From: Cytophagia bacterium
GTDB lineage: Bacteria; Bacteroidota; Bacteroidia; Cytophagales; Spirosomataceae
Direction: 5' to 3'
DNA length: 64,000 nt
Assembly (NCBI GenBank): GCA_004293645.1
Contig: REAB01000058.1
Location: 1 to 64,000 of the forward strand
Below the pieces are notes generated by a model, which was not told where the DNA came from, did no database searches, and saw nothing but the letters and a program-made list of their open reading frames with translations. Shown here one piece after another: positions 48,497 through 54,743 of this stretch (position 1 is its first letter; each line of letters opens with the position of its first letter). A program made the translations under genes and the position numbers.

Positions 48497-48551
48497 CCCT
48501 GACGAAGGAAGGGTCTAAACCAATTTGGACAAGACCCTTCCTTCGTCAGGG
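48497..48551. repeat. 55-bp palindrome between exporter and HlyD genes
   Basis: Perfect 20-bp arms (CCCTGACGAAGGAAGGGTCT and its complement) surround a 15-base loop. It sits 10 bases after the HlyD stop and 70 before the exporter start, so it could attenuate the exporter within the operon. The sequence differs from the two 57-bp palindromes. Confidence 0.8.
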
Positions 48552-48561
48552 GGAAATGTTC

Positions 48562-49740
48562 TTATCGTCGAGGTGTGAGGCTATTCGGGTTGAGCCAATC
48601 ATCTACTTTATCAAACACCAACTGCGCCAGCGTGCGGCGCGTTACCACAAACCGCGCTTGGAGGCTCATGCCCTTTTGCAGGCGGGCTTCGTAGCCATTT
48701 TTGAGGCGCAACGACGGCGTTTCTAAACGGCACTTCACCTTAAAAACAGGTTGCTCGTTCATGACCGTAAAATCTTTGGCAATCTCCTGCACCACACCCC
48801 GCGCCAGCCCCCACTCGCGGTAGTTGAGGGCATCTACTTGCAACAGTACTTGCTGTTTGACTTTGAGCAAACCCATGTCGGCAGGGCGCACGTAGCACTC
48901 TACCAGCAATGCGGAGTCGGGCGAGAGTACGCCCAATGCCTCGCCCGCTTGCACAAAACTTCCCTCGTACTTGCCCGCCCACTGCTGCACCGTACCAGCC
49001 ACCGTAGCACGGAGCATGTAGAGGTCGCGTTCTTTGATGAGTTGGGCTTCTTCGGCACGGAGCTGCGTGAGCGAGAGGCGGTGCGAACTCAAATCGGCTT
49101 CCCATTGGCTTACTTGCCGCTCTATAAGTAGGCGGTATTCTTCGTGAAGTTGGTCGTATTCGGCTTGTTTGGCATCAAACTCGCGGGTGGCTATTGCCTT
49201 TTCTTGGTGCAGATACGTATCGGCTTTGAGTTCTTTTTCTACTTTGTTGCGCCGCACTTCGTTTTCTTGCAGTTGGGCTTGTAGTTGATTGTACTGCTGT
49301 GCGTAGAGCGAGGTACGGAAAGCTTTTTTGCCCAGTACCTCCGAAATATCTTGGTTGGGATTGACCAAAAAACCCAAATCGGTGGTAAACTGCCCGCGCT
49401 CGGCCTGCTGAAAGCGGTTGAGGCGGATTTTTTCTTGCAGCACATCGGGCGCAAGGGTGAGGAGCGTATCGCCCACGCGCACGGCTTGGTTCTCGCGCAC
49501 ACCTACGCGCAGCACGCGCCCGCTCACCAGTGGGCGTATCTCGGTGCGCTCGGCTACCGACCGCAGCACCCCACCCGCCCCAAAAGACACATCAATATAG
49601 ACAAAAAAGGCGGACACCGCCGCCGCTACCACCGCCCCCAGCACCAGCCCATACAGCACCAACGACCGCGCTTTTACCTCTGGTAAATACAGGTGCGTGG
49701 TGTTATTTAAGAAGGTATCGGGGAGGAGCTGTTGCGGCAT
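48562..49740 (-). CDS. HlyD-family membrane fusion (adaptor) protein
   Basis: This periplasmic adaptor bridges the ABC exporter to an outer-membrane channel. A single membrane helix (LVLYGLVLGAVVAAAVSAFF) is followed by the first half of a lipoyl-like barrel (RPLVSGRVLRVGVRENQAVR), a long coiled-coil hairpin (about 110-235), the second half (LRATVAGTVQQWAGKYEGSF) and a beta-barrel domain (LVECYVRPADMGLLKVKQQV). A length of 392 residues is typical. It is encoded directly before the exporter, as in other Gram-negative peptide secretion operons. A TolC-type outer-membrane partner is not in the cluster and must be supplied elsewhere. Confidence 0.9.
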   Translation of the reverse strand: MPQQLLPDTFLNNTTHLYLPEVKARSLVLYGLVLGAVVAAAVSAFFVYIDVSFGAGGVLRSVAERTEIRPLVSGRVLRVGVRENQAVRVGDTLLTLAPDVLQEKIRLNRFQQAERGQFTTDLGFLVNPNQDISEVLGKKAFRTSLYAQQYNQLQAQLQENEVRRNKVEKELKADTYLHQEKAIATREFDAKQAEYDQLHEEYRLLIERQVSQWEADLSSHRLSLTQLRAEEAQLIKERDLYMLRATVAGTVQQWAGKYEGSFVQAGEALGVLSPDSALLVECYVRPADMGLLKVKQQVLLQVDALNYREWGLARGVVQEIAKDFTVMNEQPVFKVKCRLETPSLRLKNGYEARLQKGMSLQARFVVTRRTLAQLVFDKVDDWLNPNSLTPRR

Positions 49741-49784
49741 GAGAGTTTTAGTTTTTTTAGCGGCTATGCGCCCCAGTTACAGAC

Positions 49785-49831
49785 GTTTGCGTCAAGTGTT
49801 CGCGTTGCAAACGTAAACACTTGACGCAAAC
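49785..49831. repeat. Palindrome between the HlyD and CPBP genes
   Basis: Perfect 16-bp arms (GTTTGCGTCAAGTGTT / AACACTTGACGCAAAC) enclose a 15-base loop that itself holds GCAAACGT. There is no T-run on either side, so it is not a plain terminator. Direct repeats of the form GGCTATRCGCCC flank it. A TACGTTTG on the minus strand at its centre resembles a -7 box. Confidence 0.75.
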
Positions 49832-49874
49832 TTTTAAGGGACGTTCGAGGCTATACGCCCTACGAGAAAGCGGA

Positions 49875-50561
49875 TTAAAAAAAATAAGCCGCCGTAAAAC
49901 TGGTCAGATTTCCCAGTGAATGAATGCACAAAGCATACGAAAACCCGCGAATTACTCTCAAATACCCAAAAAATACTCCTCCAAATAACTGTGTTATAAT
50001 ATATGGAACATACAAATACCAATTGTGTATTGCTAAGTCGTAATTGCTCAGGTGCAATAAGGAAAAAACAAAAGCACTCAGATATATTAGGGAATTGTTA
50101 CTCATGGTTGTGTTTAGGGGAATGACATATTTTACCCTATTAAATATTTTGTACAAAAGACAAAATATTACTAGGTTAGAAAAAATATAAAGCCAATAAC
50201 TGTGAAAATGGAATGCCCAGACAAAGACCAATGCTGTAAATGCACTCAAACTAATTACAACTTTTGTTCTACAATAACACAACCAATACCTAAATGAAAA
50301 CTCTTCGACAATAGGTGACCAGATAATCATGCCAAAAAAAGCCCAAAAAAAACCGCTGTTCTCTATGACTTTCTCTGATGTAGGAATCGGCTTAGGGGTA
50401 TCTATTTTGAACATACTTATCAATTCCAAGATAAACTCCCCCAAAAAAAACGCCATAGATGACCCAACTAAAAATAAGAAGTAAAGTTGCATCATAGAAG
50501 CAGACTTTAATAGTCTGATTGAAATGGGTAGTTTCATATATTTATTTTGTATTTCTTCCAT
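49875..50561 (-). CDS. CPBP family intramembrane protein, candidate immunity or leader protease
   Basis: This 228-residue polytopic membrane protein has the CPBP (Abi) signature. Motif 1 is WSPIVEEFSFRYW (E86, E87, R91), motif 2 an F-x-x-x-H at FVWAFHFHSYW, and motif 3 H-x-x-x-N at LLHLSNYD. Known members are glutamic-type CAAX proteases, and several in Gram-positive class II bacteriocin loci give self-immunity. It lies 46 bases after the second peptide gene. It may protect the producer or help process the peptides, and which of the two cannot be told from sequence. The gene has low GC like the peptides. Confidence 0.85.
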   Translation of the reverse strand: MEEIQNKYMKLPISIRLLKSASMMQLYFLFLVGSSMAFFLGEFILELISMFKIDTPKPIPTSEKVIENSGFFWAFFGMIIWSPIVEEFSFRYWLCYCRTKVVISLSAFTALVFVWAFHFHSYWLYIFSNLVIFCLLYKIFNRVKYVIPLNTTMSNNSLIYLSAFVFSLLHLSNYDLAIHNWYLYVPYIITQLFGGVFFGYLRVIRGFSYALCIHSLGNLTSFTAAYFF

Positions 50562-50607
50562 GTTTCCCTAAATTTTCAAGAAAACATGAAAGAAATACAA
50601 AAAGGGT

Positions 50608-50802
50608 TTAACGGCTTGTCTTAGGAGATGTACCATTAAGATGGTTAGATATGCATTTAAAGGCACAAAGTACTCCCCCTATTGCGGTACCAATGCAACC
50701 TCCTACAAATTCAATAACATCACTACCCCAGCCCCCACCTTCAACTGAGAGCAACTCTTCTGATGTCAACTCCTCTGTTCCAAAAGTCTGTTCCAATTTC
50801 AT
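50608..50802 (-). CDS. Double-glycine precursor peptide 1 (bacteriocin-like)
   Basis: The precursor has 64 residues. The leader (MKLEQTFGTEELTSEELLSV plus EGG) has the hydrophobic spacing and acidic face of leaders cut by C39 exporters, with cleavage after GG. The mature peptide of about 41 residues is GWGSDVIEFVGGCIGTAIGG followed by VLCAFKCISN and a polar C-terminus. It is hydrophobic, with G-x-x-x-G spacing and three cysteines. It has no similarity that I recognise to a named bacteriocin. It lies 30 bases after peptide 2 on the same transcript, upstream of the CPBP, HlyD and exporter genes. Confidence 0.8.
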   Translation of the reverse strand: MKLEQTFGTEELTSEELLSVEGGGWGSDVIEFVGGCIGTAIGGVLCAFKCISNHLNGTSPKTSR

Positions 50803-50832
50803 GTTCTTAAAAATTTTGGTTGATATAAATGT

Positions 50833-51036
50833 TTAACAAGCGCAATTTTTCCACATCACGTCAATTTGATTGTTGATACTCTTGAAAAATAGTCCACAAC
50901 CATATGCAAGGGCAGCTCCAACTTGCTTAGCTCCTGCACTATTAGAAGAATGGTAACCATACCCTCCATTAACCTCTTGTTTCACTTGACGGTGAAGTTC
51001 ACAAACGCCATAATTTTCCAATTCTAATGCTTTCAT
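50833..51036 (-). CDS. Double-glycine precursor peptide 2 (bacteriocin-like)
   Basis: The precursor has 67 residues. The leader MKALELENYGVCELHRQVKQ plus EVNGG fits the Bacteroidota GG-leader pattern (L-x-x-Y/F-x-V-x-E-L then I/V-x-GG). The mature 42-residue peptide is YGYHSSNSAGAKQVGAALAY followed by GCGLFFKSINNQ and a C-terminus with WKNCAC. Three cysteines could form one disulfide and leave one free, or pair with peptide 1. It is the first gene after the promoter at 51117-51148. With peptide 1 it may be a two-component bacteriocin. A signalling role is an alternative. Confidence 0.8.
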   Translation of the reverse strand: MKALELENYGVCELHRQVKQEVNGGYGYHSSNSAGAKQVGAALAYGCGLFFKSINNQIDVMWKNCAC

Positions 51037-51116
51037 TTTGATTTGAATTTAAAGGTTAGAAAAATAGTTTCCCAACGTAGCTACAGCCTCTGCAGTGGTG
51101 TGCCGTTTGGTTGATA

Positions 51117-51148
51117 CAAATGTAGAATAGCAACCATACTCACACAAA
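51117..51148 (-). promoter_or_regulatory. Consensus promoter of the peptide operon
   Basis: On the minus strand TTTG, a 20-base spacer and TACATTTG match the Bacteroidota consensus. The start would be near 51110, leaving a leader of about 75 bases before peptide 2. The XRE gene runs divergently on the other side. Confidence 0.7.
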
Positions 51149-51303
51149 TTTAGGTAGTTTTATTTTAGCACTTTCATGACTATCTTAAAGCGTATAGCCT
51201 GTCAAAGGCAACATTTATTGTACTTTTACAAAAAAATATGCGTCTTTTGGTAGAAAATTGACGTTGTATTTGTACTTTGGCGGGGTGTTAAAATATTTAA
51301 TCT

Positions 51304-51684
51304 ATGCAATCGGTAGGAACAAAAATTCGTAAACTGCGCGAACTTCAAGATTTGACGCAAGAAAGCGTGGCCGCGCAATTGGGAATGTCGCAGACCAATT
51401 ACGGCAAAATAGAACGTGGAGAAACCGACATTACTTACTCCAACCTCAAAAAAATAGCCCAGTGCCTCAACCTTGATGTGGTGTCGCTGTTGAGTTTTGA
51501 CAGCGGTATGGTCATTCATACAGTTTCTGAAAATCAAAAAGGTGGCCAAGCAAACGGTTTTGTAATCAACCACGGTCTGAATGACAAAGAGCGTGAATTA
51601 TATGAGCGTAAAGTTCAACTCATGCAACAAGAAATAGAATTTTTGAGAAGTTTGGTAAAACAACACACCAACAAACCAGAATAG
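51304..51684 (+). CDS. XRE-family transcriptional regulator
   Basis: This 126-residue regulator has an N-terminal helix-turn-helix (IRKLRELQDLTQESVAAQLG then MSQTNYGKIERGETDITYSN) and a C-terminal coiled-coil tail (DKERELYERKVQLMQQEIEF). It is divergent from the peptide operon with about 180 bases between the promoters, so it is a natural candidate regulator. It may equally be a resident gene into which the cluster recombined. Its 3' half is duplicated at 45839, marking one end of the possible mobile unit. The start at 51304 gives the whole HTH. Confidence 0.9.
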   Translation: MQSVGTKIRKLRELQDLTQESVAAQLGMSQTNYGKIERGETDITYSNLKKIAQCLNLDVVSLLSFDSGMVIHTVSENQKGGQANGFVINHGLNDKERELYERKVQLMQQEIEFLRSLVKQHTNKPE

Positions 51685-51793
51685 CCCAACGCAAATGCTT
51701 GGCCTGGGCGTTGGGTGTAACAAAAACTACAACCCTTTCACGTCGTCTTTCTTCACGCGCTTTTCCAAGTGTTTTACTACGGGTTCGTAAATA
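51465..51793 (+). repeat. Direct repeat B flanking the peptide-export cluster
   Basis: This is the parental copy of repeat A. It spans the C-terminal half of the XRE gene, the short spacer and the last 67 bases of the DUF4296 gene. The distance between copies is about 5.6 kb. Confidence 0.9.
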
Positions 51794-52098
51794 CGTTGCA
51801 GAAGTTCGGGGTTGGTGGCGTAAAATTTATAGCTTCGGTTGAAGGCGGCGGTATCAACTTGTAGCTTTTTAAACATCGCTCTTTTGAGCCGCTCCGTAAC
51901 GAGCGTCGTCGAGTCAATCGAAACCAGCGACAACCTGCTCACCCGTGCTTCGATGAGGTGAATTTCAACCATTATTTGGCTCATTTTTTGCTCCGAAAGC
52001 GTTCCTTCGGGTACTTTTTCTTCTTGCGTACAGGCCGTTAGAAATAAAAAATGGACAGCAAATAATGAATAATGAACGAATGATGGCTTTTTTTTCAT
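51727..52098 (-). CDS. DUF4296 domain lipoprotein
   Basis: This 123-residue protein has a lipoprotein signal (FLFLTAC). The DUF4296 domain follows: LSEQKMSQIMVEIHLIEARV, then FKKLQVDTAAFNRSYKFYAT and a C-terminal helix with Lys-rich end. Its function is unknown. The signal peptide stretch FVHYSLFAVHFLFL is encoded by TTCATTATTCATTATT-like simple repeats common in spacers of this phylum. It is divergent from the DUF58 gene. Part of its 3' end is duplicated at the far side of the peptide cluster. Confidence 0.82.
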   Translation of the reverse strand: MKKKPSFVHYSLFAVHFLFLTACTQEEKVPEGTLSEQKMSQIMVEIHLIEARVSRLSLVSIDSTTLVTERLKRAMFKKLQVDTAAFNRSYKFYATNPELLQRIYEPVVKHLEKRVKKDDVKGL

Positions 52099-52161
52099 GG
52101 TTTTGCCTAAATTTGGTCATGGTTGGTGGTAGTTTGTGGCCACCGTTTTACAAAAATACGC

Positions 52162-53031
52162 ATGATTGAGCAATTTGTTGCCAAACTTCGCAAGTACGAA
52201 ATCCAGATTCGCAGAGCTGTCAATACCAATATGCGTGGCAACTACCGCTCTATTTTCAAGGGTTCGGGCTTGGAGTTTACCGATTTACGCGAGTACCAAT
52301 ACGGCGACGACGTGCGCACCATTGACTGGAACGTGTCGGCCAAAGGACACGGTACGTTCGTCAAAATATTTCGGGAAGAAAAAGAACAAACCGTTTTTTT
52401 TGTGGTGGACGTGAGCGGCTCACAGCAAGTGGGCGATGCCACCCGCGCCAAAATCGACACCGCCAAAGAAATATGCGGCGTGTTGGCGTTGTCGGCCATT
52501 GGCGAGGCCAGCCACGTGGGGCTGCTGTGTTTTTCGGACCAAAAAGAAAAGTACATTCGCCCCGACAGCGGCATGAAACACGGCTACAAAGTACTGACCG
52601 AACTCTATCGCCTCAAAGTGCAGTCGCTCAAAACCAATTTGGCAGACGCTATTTTGCTGACTCTCAACATTTTGAAGCGGCGTAGCGTGGTTATTTTTAT
52701 TTCCGATTTTATAGACCAGGGCTACCAACACAACCTCAAAGCCCTGGCTCGCAAGCATGATTTGGTGCTGATTCACCTCTTAGACCAGCGCGAAACCCAG
52801 CTACCGCGCCTCGGCATTATTCCCATGCTTGACCCCGAAACCCGCCGTACCACTTGGGTCAATACGTCGTCGGCGTTGTTTCGCAAAAAACTGCGGGAGT
52901 CGTTTAAGGAGCGCAGCCAAGAGTTGGGGCAATTTGCCAATCAGTTTGATGCCAATTATTTGGCCATTGATGCCAAAGAAGACTACGTACCGATGCTTAT
53001 TAAGTTGTTCAAAATTAGAAAAAAACAGTAA
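52162..53031 (+). CDS. DUF58 domain-containing protein
   Basis: This cytosolic protein of about 289 residues has the DUF58 core YRSIFKGSGLEFTDLREYQY then GDDVRTIDWNVSAKG, with a von Willebrand factor A-like fold beyond it (FFVVDVSGSQQVG, a MIDAS-like D-x-S-x-S). Such genes usually sit with a MoxR ATPase and vWA membrane proteins that help assemble metalloenzymes or envelope systems. No MoxR is next to this copy. The ATG at 52162 matches homologues, and the upstream 13 codons look like spacer. Confidence 0.88.
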   Translation: MIEQFVAKLRKYEIQIRRAVNTNMRGNYRSIFKGSGLEFTDLREYQYGDDVRTIDWNVSAKGHGTFVKIFREEKEQTVFFVVDVSGSQQVGDATRAKIDTAKEICGVLALSAIGEASHVGLLCFSDQKEKYIRPDSGMKHGYKVLTELYRLKVQSLKTNLADAILLTLNILKRRSVVIFISDFIDQGYQHNLKALARKHDLVLIHLLDQRETQLPRLGIIPMLDPETRRTTWVNTSSALFRKKLRESFKERSQELGQFANQFDANYLAIDAKEDYVPMLIKLFKIRKKQ

Positions 53032-53093
53032 TAGTCCCCAGTCAATAGTCCACAGTTTATAGTCTGAAGTCAGTGGTCCGTCGTCTGTGGACT

Positions 53094-53513
53094 ATGGACA
53101 ATAATTTAACTTTCAAATCCTCAAATTTATTCACTTTGCAATTTATTGAAACCTCCGCCGCACCGCTTCCTGCGGGGCATTATTCGCAAGCCGTGGTGCA
53201 TCAGGGCCTCGTTTATGTGTCGGGAATTTTGCCCATTACGCCCGACGGCACCAAGCTCACCGATGCCAACATCGAACTCCAAACGTTGCAGGTTTTACAA
53301 AACTTAGAGGCGATTTTGGAGGCCGCAGGAGCCAGCAAAGAAACCGTTTTGAAAACCACCGTTTACGTGAGCGACATGGAAGATTGGCCCAAAATCAACC
53401 CCATTTACGCCGCCTTTTTTGAAAACCACCGCCCCGCCCGCGCCATTGTGCCAGTGGGTATATTGCACTACGGACTCAATATTGAACTGGAAGCCGTTGC
53501 GGCGGTGGTTTAA
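53094..53513 (+). CDS. RidA family deaminase (YjgF/YER057c/UK114)
   Basis: This trimeric enamine/imine deaminase protects PLP enzymes from reactive 2-aminoacrylate. Characteristic are APLPAGHYSQAVVHQGLVYV, LQNLEAILEAAGASKETVLK, TTVYVSDMEDW and the end FFENHRPARAIVPVGILHYG, where the Arg of RPARA binds the substrate carboxylate. The 140-residue form from 53094 carries about ten extra N-terminal residues. The spacer before it is a AGTCCACAGT-type simple repeat. Six bases separate it from the next gene. Confidence 0.9.
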   Translation: MDNNLTFKSSNLFTLQFIETSAAPLPAGHYSQAVVHQGLVYVSGILPITPDGTKLTDANIELQTLQVLQNLEAILEAAGASKETVLKTTVYVSDMEDWPKINPIYAAFFENHRPARAIVPVGILHYGLNIELEAVAAVV

Positions 53514-53519
53514 AAACCC

Positions 53520-54743
53520 ATGACTCCATCGCGGCGACAGGTTTTGGGGGGCGCGTTCATTTTAACGCTGTTCGCGTACGTACTGTATGCGTACTGGCAG
53601 CCCGTTTATACCTACGCCAAGCTCGACCCGCGCTTCGATGCCCACCAGTATGGTCGCGCTTACGCCTATTTTAAGGGGCAAGCCGCCCAGTATTCACTTT
53701 CTTTTCCTTTCAATGCCCGCATTTTAGGGCCGTGGTTGGCGGCACAGTTTTCGGCTGCTTCTATTTCAGGTATTTTTCGGAGTTTAAATGGCTTTTTTCT
53801 GCTGCTAACGGTGGGTTTTTTGGTGTTGATTTGGCAACAGTTTAATATCCGTAAGCCGCTTATTTTCATTGGCTTATGCTGGGTTTTGTTGCACTGGAAA
53901 GGCCCCGTCAGAATGTACCTCCCCGACCCTATTTCGGCTGATGTTCCACTTTATTTTTTTGAGGTCGCTTGGCTCTATTTGGCATTGAAAATCAGTCAAA
54001 ATGCCTTTAAATTCACCGCGATTCAAGCGGTATTTTTTGGCTTGATTGCCATTTTGGGAACGCTCCAAAAGGAAGTGTTTTTGGTTGTCATAGCTGCGAC
54101 TTGGGCTTTCTTTTTGTTCCAAAAGCAGCGCATTCATTGGCTATTTTTGGGGTGCTTGGGGCTGGGTGCGGCAGCACACGGACTGGCCGACTGGCATTTT
54201 GCGCCAATCCAAACCGACTGGCGGAATTTTGGCCTCATCACGGTCTTGCGGGGGCTGAAACGCTATGCGCTTGCCCCCGACTTGTGGATTCGTTTGCCCG
54301 TGAGTTGGTTGTTGGCTTATGGTTTTTTGTGGCTTGGGCGCGGGGTGGTCGTTGTGCCTTCTGCTCAACGCTTTGGGTTTCGGTATTTGCAACTGATGTC
54401 GCTTATTTGGCTGGTATTGAGCATAGTAGGCGGCGGCGACACCACGCGCATTTTTGTAAATGGTCTGCCTTTTGTACTCACTTTTTTGCTGATACGCCTC
54501 CACGCGCAGCCCCGCTGGGTGGGTTGTGGCGCAGCAATGGCCTCGTTGCCGCTCATGCGGCTGCACTTGTTAGAACCCGACTTGGGGCTGTTTCCACAAA
54601 AAAATTTGGAGTGGTGCGTAGAGTGCTGGACTTTGGCCCAAAGCTGGCCTTACTGGGTCTATGCGGCATTAATTTTAGGGGTTTATCAATACTTTGCGCG
54701 TCGCTTGGAGGCCGCCGATGCCCGTAAATCGCACAAAATATAA
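53520..54743 (+). CDS. Polytopic membrane protein of unknown function
   Basis: This 407-residue protein has about ten hydrophobic segments (for example FILTLFAYVLYAYW, FFLLLTVGFLVLIW, VFLVVIAATWAFFLF). A soluble stretch near residues 25-60 holds DPRFDAHQYGRAYAYF. The general layout, with an early external loop that has acidic residues, resembles C-type lipid-linked sugar transferases, but no diagnostic motif was found. It may be coupled to RidA, which ends just before. Its last 69 bases overlap the 3' end of the opposing FG-GAP gene. Confidence 0.7.
   Translation: MTPSRRQVLGGAFILTLFAYVLYAYWQPVYTYAKLDPRFDAHQYGRAYAYFKGQAAQYSLSFPFNARILGPWLAAQFSAASISGIFRSLNGFFLLLTVGFLVLIWQQFNIRKPLIFIGLCWVLLHWKGPVRMYLPDPISADVPLYFFEVAWLYLALKISQNAFKFTAIQAVFFGLIAILGTLQKEVFLVVIAATWAFFLFQKQRIHWLFLGCLGLGAAAHGLADWHFAPIQTDWRNFGLITVLRGLKRYALAPDLWIRLPVSWLLAYGFLWLGRGVVVVPSAQRFGFRYLQLMSLIWLVLSIVGGGDTTRIFVNGLPFVLTFLLIRLHAQPRWVGCGAAMASLPLMRLHLLEPDLGLFPQKNLEWCVECWTLAQSWPYWVYAALILGVYQYFARRLEAADARKSHKI

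Noticed and set aside
53032-53093. AGTCCACAGT-type repeats before RidA as a regulatory site
   Set aside because: They look like ordinary simple-sequence spacer DNA, and no operator symmetry was found.
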